The notes below the pieces were generated by a model that was not told the DNA's origin, ran no database searches, and was given only the letters and a program-made list of their open reading frames with translations. From the NCBI GenBank assembly GCA_023253615.1, contig JALRFZ010000433.1, forward strand, positions 1 through 8,753: a stretch of 8,753 bases of DNA, written 5' to 3'. Shown here one piece after another: positions 1 through 6,790 of this stretch. The stretch's first letter is position 1, and each line of letters opens with the position of its first letter. A program made the position numbers and the translations under genes. This DNA comes from Verrucomicrobiales bacterium (GTDB taxonomy: Bacteria > Verrucomicrobiota > Verrucomicrobiia > Verrucomicrobiales > DEV007).

Positions 1-1259
1 CAAGTGCCGAACCGGATGCGGCGAGAGGTTTCATCGATCGCCACCAGGTCAATCTCGACGCTGCCGCGATCCCAATAGACTGAGATGCGTTCGGTCAGGG
101 AAAAGTCGCCGACTCCCAGACGACTTCGTTCCTCGTAAAGCCGCCCGACCAGGCCTTCCAGAGCGTGCCCTTCCACCAGTGCGAGACGTTCATCCGCCAT
201 GGTAACGAGATTGTCCAAGGGGCGGAATGCGGTGGCGCTGACGGGGCGTTGCAGAGCGGAAAGCCATGCCCGAAGAAAGTTGTCGCAGATGTAGTAACGT
301 CCGCTCCGTGCCTTTTTCAGTGCGAACACCGGCAGTCGCCGTTCCACCATTCCGTATCTCTCGGAAAGGACCTTGAGGTATCCTCCGATCTGCTTCGCCT
401 CGCCACCCCGGGAGACCTTGCCGATCGCTGCTTCGATTTCCGCGTTCGTGCTTCCGGGATTCTCCGCGAGATGTTGGAGAACCATGTCGTACCTTCCACG
501 CAATTCCCTGAGGAACCAATTGTCAGCCTCTCCCCGCAAAGGTGACGAGCTTGAGAAAAACATTCGTTGGAGAAACTCCTTTCGATCGGAGGCCAGAACG
601 CCCTGTTCGAAGGCATCACGGTAGAACTTCGGCACTCCTTCAAACAAGTTCCAAAGGAAGAGAAGCCGACAAGGGTCTTCGTCCGCGTGGGTGCGAAGGA
701 TTTCGAGGATCGAGCGGATGTCCAGATGACCGAGCATCAGGCGATCCGTGGTCCGATTGAAGAGCGGTGCGTCGCGGTCCTCCAACAAGGCTGTCATCTC
801 GGAGTGGATGGAACCCAGCACGATCAAACCGCCTTTCACTTCCGGATTTTTGGCGAGGTGATCGACTTCCGCCTGAAGAAGAGAGCAGAAATCACCCAGT
901 TGCTTGCGATGAAAGTACTGGAACTCGTCGATCGCAACGATGTGGCCGGATTCCGCAAGTTGTCCGATGAGTTTCGCCAAGGTGCCAAGACAAGAGACAC
1001 GTTCGGAGATTCCGAAGGTCTCCAGATAGCCGTTGCATGCGGCTACCACACCGACGGGGTCGGAGTCGGGGATCTGGAGGTAAAGAGTGCGATCCAGCCT
1101 CGTTTTGCCGAGAGCCTCATGAATCAGAGAGGTCTTTCCGATGCGGCGTCGACCGGAGATCTGCAAAAAGAACCAACGATGACGATCCAGGATCGAACGA
1201 AGCTGGCCAAGTTCGGTCTGGCGGCCGTAGAACTCCCAGGTTTTGGGCGGCTGGCGCAT
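1..1259 (-). CDS. Archaeal-type AAA ATPase with DUF234-like C-terminus (3' end outside window)
   Basis: The reverse strand reads open without interruption from the ATG at 1259 to the window edge (419 codons, stop not seen). Seen: an N-terminal P-loop NTPase with Walker A GRRRIGKTS at residues 36-44, Walker B HIVAIDEF at 106-113, and a sensor-like strand LIVLGS at 145-150. A winged-helix-like linker follows at about 255-335, including YYICDNFLRAW at 322-332. The C-terminal segment has E363, E368, W396 and VEIDLVAID at 401-409, resembling the PD-(D/E)XK-like DUF234 domain. This order is typical of the archaeal ATPase/DUF234 family, whose cellular role is poorly defined. No Shine-Dalgarno site precedes the ATG; an in-frame TTG lies directly before it. 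The AT-rich leader and its separation from the upstream operon suggest an independently expressed accessory gene. The family is confident; the function is not known. Confidence 0.88.
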   Translation of the reverse strand, partial: MRQPPKTWEFYGRQTELGQLRSILDRHRWFFLQISGRRRIGKTSLIHEALGKTRLDRTLYLQIPDSDPVGVVAACNGYLETFGISERVSCLGTLAKLIGQLAESGHIVAIDEFQYFHRKQLGDFCSLLQAEVDHLAKNPEVKGGLIVLGSIHSEMTALLEDRDAPLFNRTTDRLMLGHLDIRSILEILRTHADEDPCRLLFLWNLFEGVPKFYRDAFEQGVLASDRKEFLQRMFFSSSSPLRGEADNWFLRELRGRYDMVLQHLAENPGSTNAEIEAAIGKVSRGGEAKQIGGYLKVLSERYGMVERRLPVFALKKARSGRYYICDNFLRAWLSALQRPVSATAFRPLDNLVTMADERLALVEGHALEGLVGRLYEERSRLGVGDFSLTERISVYWDRGSVEIDLVAIDETSRRIRFGT

Positions 1260-1266
1260 CAATGGG

Positions 1267-1305
1267 TAACGTATAGTATAAAAATTTTTACGTTATGCAA
1301 GTCAG
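1267..1305 (-). promoter_or_regulatory. AT-rich promoter/operator-like leader of the ATPase gene
   Basis: A perfect 7-bp inverted repeat, TAACGTA at 1267-1273 and TACGTTA at 1289-1295, is spaced 22 bp centre to centre, about two helical turns. It encloses a 12-bp palindrome, TAAAAATTTTTA (1279-1290), and on the minus strand a -10-like TATACT at 1275-1280. Possible -35 boxes are TTGCAT (1295-1300, spacing 14) and CTGACT (1300-1305, spacing 19); neither is ideal. With this -10 box, transcription would start only about 9 nt before the ATG, giving a nearly leaderless mRNA. The geometry fits a dimeric repressor overlapping a promoter, but this is an inference. Confidence 0.45.
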
Positions 1306-1391
1306 TGTCGTGATTCCTTGATAGAAAACGATTTCAGCCAATTTCTTTCGATTGACGGCGTCTTGGTGGACGAGGCGTGAGGGATCCCGGG

Positions 1392-2780
1392 TCACCGGTC
1401 TTCCACGACGAGAGTCTCGAGTTTCTCATCCCAAGTGATGCGAAGCTCGGGGTTCATCTTTCTCCAGATTTCGAGAAGCTCGGAGACCCGGTAGAGCTTT
1501 TCGGGCTCTACCGACACGCGGCGACCACGGGGTTCCTGATAGCGTTCAGTCTCGATCTTCGGGAATCGTCCGGTCAGCTGCCATAATCTCCAATCGATGC
1601 CGCCGTTTTCGACTTCGTTTTGGTGCAGTCGGAAAGCGACCTCGTTGTAGGTCGTGATCTTCTTGTTCTCGGGCAGCCCACCGCCGATCGCCGGCACGTC
1701 TACCACCACCCGGAGGTTTCCAGGCGCCCATTGGACCCGCAGTTCCGAAATGCCGCCTTCCTCTGGTAGATCGATCGGGATAACACCGTCCGATTCGGGC
1801 GTGAACGGTAGCTCTTTCCAGTGTCCTCCGTCGATCCGGCCTTCGATGCGGCGGATCAGATCCCCGGAAAATGATCCCACGAGAAACGCCGTTCTTGTTA
1901 CGGCACCGTCCTTCACGCGAACCAGGTGAGGCGGATCCCCCGGGGTGAGACTCCGGCCACCATTGCTGCGGCGGAATTCGCCGTTTTCAATTCCGGCGAT
2001 CTCGATCCGGATACCGCCTCGTTGGAAGGAAGCGCCCGCCTTCGCGGGAATCGGATCACTCTCGTGATCTCCTTCGGGGCGCAGGTCCCAGGCCAATCGC
2101 ATCGCGGAGGAATGCCAGGTGAACATTTCCGCGGAACCCATTACTCCGCCCTTCAACGACCGGGCGTGACTCGCATGTGAACCGAAGCGATTTCCCGCAT
2201 CGAAACAGGAAAATCGGTCATTCCATGTGCGGTCTGTTTGGAGGAAAAGCAAAGCCACCACCTCGGTGGCGGGGTAGCGGTTGATATCGACGTGAATCAC
2301 CGGCTCTCCTCGCTCATCCGGGAGAAAGCTCGTTCCTGCGAGGGCGCGTTTCACCGCGTCGAAAGCTTGAGCATCGAGTGGTCGACCCGCGAGATCCCGC
2401 ATCGGGATGGTCCGCAGTTCTTTCAACGCACCCGACCCATCGATTTGTGGCAACACGAGAGAAGCGAAGGCGAGTTTTCCCGAACACCAGCTTGCCGAAA
2501 ACCGGCCTTCCGAGTCCGCGAAAATCAACTCCGAGACCCCTTCGACGAATCGATGGGGAGACGTGATTTCCAACTCATCCTCGCCGAGACGGGTGAGCGT
2601 CGCCCTCGCCTCGACGGAGGGCGGTCCGTCGCCAAACATTATGCTCCACGAGTTGTCCTGCTCAGGTGGCAGAGGCTCGTGGAGAGAGAGGGGAGGGATC
2701 CCATCAACCGTGGCCCATCGCGTCACAAGCACGAGGACTCCCACGATCAGGATGAAACCGAGTCCCTGCGATTTGGTCAT
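1392..2780 (-). CDS. Hypothetical membrane-anchored protein, 462 residues
   Basis: I do not recognise this protein. It starts with a short positively charged end and one hydrophobic segment at about residues 7-20 (GLGFILIVGVLVLV), without an obvious signal-peptidase site, so it is probably a signal anchor with the rest outside the cytoplasmic membrane. The remainder is soluble, rich in charged residues and Gly/Pro, with predicted-looking beta stretches. The last 40 residues (YRVSELLEIWRKMNPELRI onward) faintly resemble short secretin/TonB N-terminal (STN-like) modules, but I would not assign that. The start is supported by GAGG at 2792-2795, 11 nt before the ATG and overlapping the pgsA stop codon, so translational coupling to pgsA is likely. 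It is third in a pdeM-pgsA-orf run. The gene is real by its length, its coupled start and its consistent codon use. Confidence 0.75.
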   Translation of the reverse strand: MTKSQGLGFILIVGVLVLVTRWATVDGIPPLSLHEPLPPEQDNSWSIMFGDGPPSVEARATLTRLGEDELEITSPHRFVEGVSELIFADSEGRFSASWCSGKLAFASLVLPQIDGSGALKELRTIPMRDLAGRPLDAQAFDAVKRALAGTSFLPDERGEPVIHVDINRYPATEVVALLFLQTDRTWNDRFSCFDAGNRFGSHASHARSLKGGVMGSAEMFTWHSSAMRLAWDLRPEGDHESDPIPAKAGASFQRGGIRIEIAGIENGEFRRSNGGRSLTPGDPPHLVRVKDGAVTRTAFLVGSFSGDLIRRIEGRIDGGHWKELPFTPESDGVIPIDLPEEGGISELRVQWAPGNLRVVVDVPAIGGGLPENKKITTYNEVAFRLHQNEVENGGIDWRLWQLTGRFPKIETERYQEPRGRRVSVEPEKLYRVSELLEIWRKMNPELRITWDEKLETLVVEDR

Positions 2781-2793
2781 GCAGCCGAGGACC

Positions 2794-3471
2794 TCAACAG
2801 TCCGCGAGCAGCTTGCGGTTTTTCCAGACGTAGCTCAAGCCCGAAACAAGGGTCAGGATCAGGGCGACCCAGATGAGAATCTGCCCGAGCACGTGTGGTC
2901 CGAGGCCGCGCCATTCGAGGACGGGGCTGAGCCAGGCGAGCAGGGGCTCCTTCGCGGCGAGGACGATGAGGAAATAGATCACCGCGATGATCTGGAAGGC
3001 CGTCTTGTATTTGCCGAGATTCTCCGCGGCAAGCACGATGCCCTCCGCCGAAGCGACGAGGCGCAGGCCGGTGACGAGGAATTCTCGGGCGAGAATGAGG
3101 ACGACGATCCAGGCGGGAATGAATCCTTGTTCGCTGAGCATCACGAATCCCGCACACATCAGCACCTTGTCGGCGAGCGGGTCCATCAGTTTTCCGAAAT
3201 TCGTGATCAGGTTCCGCGCCCGGGCGATCTGACCGTCTAGGAGGTCGGTGTAGGCGGCGATCGAGAAGACGGCGAGGGCGACCGTGCCCGCGTGCGGGAT
3301 CCCGTCGATGGAGAGCACCCCGACGAACACGAAGGTCAGGATGAGCCGGGCGACGGTGAGCTGGTTGGGCAGATTCATGCGGGGGAAGCGGCGCATCTTA
3401 CGGCGGGGAGCGGACGCGGGCAAACGGATCGGAGGAAGTTTTTCGTGACCCGAGAGGGTCGGTTGAGGCAT
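2794..3471 (-). CDS. pgsA: CDP-diacylglycerol-glycerol-3-phosphate 3-phosphatidyltransferase
   Basis: This inner-membrane enzyme transfers the phosphatidyl group of CDP-diacylglycerol to glycerol 3-phosphate, releasing CMP and making phosphatidylglycerol phosphate, the precursor of phosphatidylglycerol and cardiolipin. The complete CDP-alcohol phosphotransferase signature is visible: D76-x2-D79-G80-x2-A83-R84-x8-G93-x3-D97-x3-D101. Several hydrophobic segments (about 36-52, 63-75, 103-138, 158-172 and 197-215) fit the polytopic fold. The 3471 start has a good AGAGGG site 4 nt upstream, overlapping the upstream stop codon. It gives 225 residues with a basic 31-residue N-terminal extension unusual for the family. 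An ATG at 3378 (protein starting MNLPNQLTVAR) would give the usual length of about 194 residues but lacks a clear ribosome site. It is separated by 10 nt from pdeM and 13 nt from the next gene. Related enzymes, such as phosphatidylserine or cardiolipin synthases of the same superfamily, are less likely. Confidence 0.92.
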   Translation of the reverse strand: MPQPTLSGHEKLPPIRLPASAPRRKMRRFPRMNLPNQLTVARLILTFVFVGVLSIDGIPHAGTVALAVFSIAAYTDLLDGQIARARNLITNFGKLMDPLADKVLMCAGFVMLSEQGFIPAWIVVLILAREFLVTGLRLVASAEGIVLAAENLGKYKTAFQIIAVIYFLIVLAAKEPLLAWLSPVLEWRGLGPHVLGQILIWVALILTLVSGLSYVWKNRKLLADC

Positions 3472-3481
3472 CCAACCCTCT

Positions 3482-4186
3482 TTAGTCGAAGTATTCGAAG
3501 ACCCGCCGCGGCGAGCAGGCCCACTGGCGGACCGTGGCCGGGGCGGTGGGGGTGTGGCGTGTGCCTCCGGCCCAGGGCGAAAAGGCGGGGAGAAAGATTT
3601 CGCGGCAGGCGTCGGGCGCTTCCTCGATCACGAGCGAAGGGAGACGGAGACGGGTACCGCTGCCGTCGTTGAAATTCACCGAGGGATGGACGTGCCCCCG
3701 GATGCGGCTGCCCCGATCGGGAGCGGGACGCGTGAGATGGCCGTGCTCGAAGAAGACGTCGCCATGCCGCCAGTCGTCGATCCATTGGAACTCGCGTCGG
3801 ATCGGCCCGCGATCGTGGTTGCCGGCGATGAGGACGATGTGTGAGGCGAGCGTATGGACGCGGGTGAGCCAGGCGATGGCTTCGTCGGGCGCGGCAGATC
3901 CATCGACGACGTCGCCGACGAGGACGAGCGTTTCCGGCTGCCAGTCGCGGACGAGGCTCTCCAGGCGCGAGGCGATCGTTTCCATCCCCCACATCGGCCA
4001 GAGTCCGCCTTCGCGGCGGCGGTTGGCTTCGTAGCCGAAATGGAGATCGGCCACCGCGAGCCATCGGGCCGCGGGATCGACGAGGGCGAGGCGCCCGTCG
4101 AGGATCAGTCCGTGGCCGATCTCCGCGACGGCGGCGCTTGCCGGGGGAGGGGAATGGCCGGTTGATTTTTCGTTCGGGTCGATCAT
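3482..4186 (-). CDS. pdeM: PdeM-like metallophosphoesterase (DNA-damage-response type)
   Basis: This is a calcineurin-like binuclear metallophosphoesterase of 234 residues. Metal-binding motifs appear in order: D47-x-H49 (ADLHFGYE), G91-D92, G122-N-H-D125, H148/H150 (FEHGH) and G164-H-V-H167. This compact architecture, with the ADLHFGYE and RIRGHVHP blocks, is that of PdeM, the phosphoesterase usually encoded with an ATP-dependent ligase, an Lhr-type helicase and an exonuclease in ligase-associated DNA repair clusters. None of those partners is in this window; the neighbours are pgsA and lysS. I chose the ATG at 4186; a TTG at 4207 would add seven residues. No ribosome site is visible before either. 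It is first in a three-gene minus-strand run and divergent from lysS. The fold is certain; the repair role rests on family resemblance alone, and the substrate could differ. Confidence 0.85.
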   Translation of the reverse strand: MIDPNEKSTGHSPPPASAAVAEIGHGLILDGRLALVDPAARWLAVADLHFGYEANRRREGGLWPMWGMETIASRLESLVRDWQPETLVLVGDVVDGSAAPDEAIAWLTRVHTLASHIVLIAGNHDRGPIRREFQWIDDWRHGDVFFEHGHLTRPAPDRGSRIRGHVHPSVNFNDGSGTRLRLPSLVIEEAPDACREIFLPAFSPWAGGTRHTPTAPATVRQWACSPRRVFEYFD

Positions 4187-4223
4187 GCTGCGGTCCGCAA
4201 TTTTCAATACGCCACGCCACGCT
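4187..4223. promoter_or_regulatory. Short divergent intergenic region between pdeM and lysS
   Basis: Only 37 bp separate the preferred start codons of two divergent genes, so promoters for both must lie here or inside the coding sequences. The region holds a perfect odd palindrome, TGCGG-T-CCGCA (4189-4199), and an AT-rich patch (4199-4209). No convincing -35/-10 pair or Shine-Dalgarno site is visible on either strand. Calling it regulatory is an inference from gene layout. Confidence 0.35.
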
Positions 4224-5702
4224 ATGTCAGAAGATACCGAAGTGCCACCGACGGAAGATTTGGGAACCCTCCTGAAGGTCCGACGCGAGAAAATGGATCA
4301 CCTCCGCGCCCTCGGGGTCGATCCCTTCGGCAAGGGATTCGAGACGACTCATGCCCCCGGCACGCTGCGCGAGGCTTTCGCGGAGGGGATGGAGGTCCGT
4401 GTCGCCGGGCGCATCACGGCCCTGCGTGACATGGGCAAGAGCAACTTCCTCGATCTCTCGGATCTGAACGGCCGCATCCAGGCCTTCGTGAACCAGAAGG
4501 AAATCGGCGAGGAGGCCTGGGCGATCTACAAGAATCTGGATATCGGCGATTGGCTCGGTGTCTCGGGCGAGACCTTCCTGACGAAGACGGGCGAGCCGTC
4601 GGTGAAGGTGAAGGAGGTGACGGTGCTTTCGAAGTCGCTGCGTCCCATGCCGTCGAAGTGGCATGGCGTCGTCGATCCGCAGATCAAGTACCGCCAGCGA
4701 TACCTCGACCTCATCGCGAACGAGCGCTCGCGGGAGATTTTCAAGAAGCGCTGCCTGATGGTCGCGGAGATCCGCCGCTACCTGCAGGACCGCGGCTTCT
4801 TCGAGGTGGAGACGCCGATGCTCCAGGACGTGCCCGGCGGCGCCGCGGCGCAGCCCTTCGAGACGCATCACAATGCGCTGGGGATGGACATGTATCTCCG
4901 CATCGCGCCGGAGCTCTATTTGAAGCGTCTCCTCGTCGGCGGTTTTGAAAAGGTCTTCGAGTTGAACCGGAGTTTCCGCAACGAAGGCATCAGCCGCCGC
5001 CACAATCCGGAGTTCACGATGCTGGAGGCCTACTGGGCCTATGCCGATTTCGAAAAGATGGCCGACCTCGTGGAGGATCTCGTCTGTCATCTCGCGGAGA
5101 AGTATTGCGGCGGACTCCTCATCGAGCATCGCAATGCCGATGGCGAGGCGACGAAGACGATCAATCTCTCGCGTCCTTGGAAGCGCGCGCCCTATCGTGA
5201 CCTCGTCTCTGGCGCGGCGGGTGATGACTGGTGGTCGCTTGATACGGCGGCGAAGCGGGCGCGTTGTCACGAACTCGGGGTGGAGGTCTCGCCGGGAATG
5301 GAGGATTACGAGATCTCGCAGCAGGTCTTTGAAAAACTCGTCGAGGAAAAGACGATCGATCCGGTCTTTGTCACGCACGTTTCGAAAGAGCTCGTGCCGC
5401 TGGCGAAGCAGAACGGGCAGGATGATTCCATCGTCGATGTCTACGAACTGATCATCAACGGCGCGGAGATTTCGCCCGGCTATTCGGAGTTGAACGATCC
5501 CGACGTGCAGCGCCGCCGTCTCGAGGAGCAGGCCGGCGAAGAGGTGCAGAAGATCGACGAGGATTTCCTCCTGGCGCTTGAATACGGCATGCCGCCGGCC
5601 GGTGGTATCGGCATCGGCATCGACCGTCTCATGATGATGCTGACGGGTGCCGAATCGATCCGCGACGTCGTGCTCTTCCCGCAGTTGAAACGCAAGGAAT
5701 GA
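4224..5702 (+). CDS. lysS: Lysyl-tRNA synthetase, class II
   Basis: This enzyme charges tRNA-Lys with lysine using ATP, in the cytoplasm, as a homodimer. At 492 residues it matches the usual class II length. Seen: an N-terminal anticodon-binding OB fold at about 57-135 (VRVAGRITALRDMGKSNF), motif 1 around 190-205 with P198, motif 2 FRNEGISRRHNPEFT at 251-265, and motif 3 GIGIGIDRLMMMLTG at 461-475 with R468. The block before motif 3 (about 383-425) reads THVSKELVPLAKQN then EISPGYSELNDP. It differs from the more common Y/F-P-x-x-x-SPLA form but keeps the E and SELND residues. The start at 4224 (MSEDTEVPP) fits the family N-terminus; an upstream in-frame ATG at 4185 would add 13 unlikely residues and overlap the divergent pdeM start. 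No Shine-Dalgarno site is visible. Its stop lies 15 nt from the end of a convergent pseudogene, with no terminator between them. Confidence 0.97.
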   Translation: MSEDTEVPPTEDLGTLLKVRREKMDHLRALGVDPFGKGFETTHAPGTLREAFAEGMEVRVAGRITALRDMGKSNFLDLSDLNGRIQAFVNQKEIGEEAWAIYKNLDIGDWLGVSGETFLTKTGEPSVKVKEVTVLSKSLRPMPSKWHGVVDPQIKYRQRYLDLIANERSREIFKKRCLMVAEIRRYLQDRGFFEVETPMLQDVPGGAAAQPFETHHNALGMDMYLRIAPELYLKRLLVGGFEKVFELNRSFRNEGISRRHNPEFTMLEAYWAYADFEKMADLVEDLVCHLAEKYCGGLLIEHRNADGEATKTINLSRPWKRAPYRDLVSGAAGDDWWSLDTAAKRARCHELGVEVSPGMEDYEISQQVFEKLVEEKTIDPVFVTHVSKELVPLAKQNGQDDSIVDVYELIINGAEISPGYSELNDPDVQRRRLEEQAGEEVQKIDEDFLLALEYGMPPAGGIGIGIDRLMMMLTGAESIRDVVLFPQLKRKE

Positions 5703-5717
5703 TCACGGTGCGGGTCC

Positions 5718-6697
5718 TCACGCTTCGCGCGGGGTGCGGGCGATCCATTCGATCGCGGTCTCGCCGCCTTCGGGATCCTTGACGAGCCGGATCCGGCACA
5801 GGCACGGATGATGCCCGCCGTCGGCGTCGGTGAACCCGGGGGGATGATCGCGGAGCCGCTCCGACTCGCGGAGACGGTTGAGAAGATTTGCGAATTCACC
5901 CGGCTCTCTGAGAAAGGTGGCGGGATTGAGACGTCCGATCGCGGGGCGCGAGCCGATCCCGAGGAGGGCGGCCGCGGCGCCATTCGAGAGCTGGATGAGC
6001 CCGTCGAGTCCGGTCACGAAACAGGCATCGGTCGTCGTCTCGAAGAGGCGCCGGAAACGTTCCTCACTCTCGCGCAATGCGTCTTCGGCCAGATGACGTT
6101 GGGCGGGTTCGTGGCCGAGGCGGCGGTTCCACAGGCTGATCAACGCGATGACGAGGGCGGCGCATCCCAGGACGATGAGGCAGACGGTGATCACCTTCCG
6201 GCTGCTCCACAGTCCGGAGATCTCGACGAGGACCCACTCCTGATAGACCTGATAGCGCTCCTGCGGGGTGATGGAGTCGATCGTTTTTTCGAGGATCTGA
6301 TGCAGCTCGGGGAGGTCGCGTCTCACCGCGACGGCGGGATCGAAATGGAGCTGGGTCGGTCCCGTGATTTTCAGGTTCGTCAAGGCGTGCGCCTGGATCA
6401 GGTGTGAGGCGACGCCGAGATTCTCCACCATGGCGTCGGCGCCGCCGGAAGAAACGAGTCGCAGCGCCTCCAGCGAATCAGCCGTATGCCGAAGCGGGAT
6501 CGAAGGGTGGGGCAGGGTGGATCGGCGCTATAGCGGATCACGGGATTCCGCGGGAGCCAGGCGCGTTCTTCCGGGGTGATTGCGACCTCCCGCGCGGAGG
6601 CAGCTGTGGTGGCCGAAGCACAAACGAGGAGAGCAAGTGAAGCGATGAAGGAGCTGGGGTTGCGCGCGGGCGATTCGATGGGGGCGGTGAAAGAAAT
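5718..6697 (-). pseudogene. Decayed sensor gene: signal peptide, SBP_bac_3 domain with internal deletion, TM, PAS
   Basis: Two reading frames together make a recognisable but broken sensor. The 5' frame (from about 6697 to 6510) encodes a signal peptide (SFIASLALLVCASATTAASA) and the start of an SBP_bac_3 solute-binding domain (ITPEERAWLPRNPVIRY). That frame has no ATG, GTG or TTG between the preceding in-frame stop (6722-6724) and the signal peptide. Near 6504-6520 homology jumps to another frame, entering at SIPLRHTADSLEALRL and continuing through the end of the solute-binding domain. About 100 residues of the domain are missing, estimated from family layout. The second frame then has a membrane helix (residues 80-100 counted from the ATG at 6431) and a PAS domain (about 120-235). 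It stops straight after the PAS end (EWIARTPREA) with no kinase or GGDEF domain. The ORF 5718-6431 alone could be annotated as a short PAS protein, but it begins inside a domain. It lies downstream of hemB on the same strand. Confidence 0.85.
6504..6520. repeat. Short direct repeat at the deletion point of the sensor pseudogene
   Basis: AGGGTGG occurs at 6504-6510 and again at 6514-6520, a 10-bp period with a 3-bp spacer. The repeat sits exactly where the solute-binding-domain homology passes from one frame to the other. A deletion between short direct repeats would leave such a scar, though one copy would normally be lost, so the link is suggestive only. Confidence 0.5.
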
Positions 6698-6790
6698 CGA
6701 TTCCTGATCGGTGGGAGGGCGCTATCAACCCCGGCGGAATCGGTAAAGCGGCGGGTGAATCGAAAACGCCGTGATGCCGGAGCGGCAACC

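Noticed and set aside
567..1313. A 248-codon plus-strand frame opposite the ATPase gene
   Set aside because: The minus strand gives uninterrupted Walker A, Walker B and DUF234-like motifs, so the plus-strand frame is its shadow.
1377..1391. Possible terminator after the hypothetical gene (CCCGGG and GGATCC palindromes)
   Set aside because: These are short overlapping restriction-like palindromes without a stem-loop plus T-tract.
2238..3240. Overlapping plus-strand frames of 212 and 277 codons opposite the hypothetical gene and pgsA
   Set aside because: Their translations are low-complexity and charged, and they cross the boundary between two minus-strand genes supported by coupled starts and the PgsA signature.
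3375..4220. A 281-codon minus-strand frame overlapping pdeM and the start of pgsA
   Set aside because: Arg/Pro-rich shadow in a different frame of the same strand; the pdeM frame carries all five metallophosphoesterase motifs.
4227..5378. A 383-codon open frame on the minus strand inside lysS
   Set aside because: It is antisense to a confidently identified lysS with all motifs. The translation is rich in R, L, E, A and D without domains, as expected for the mirror frame of GC-rich codons.
6775..6787. TGCCG-GAG-CGGCA hairpin just after hemB as a terminator
   Set aside because: Only a 5-bp stem with no following T-tract on the minus strand, so it is not distinguishable from chance in GC-rich DNA.
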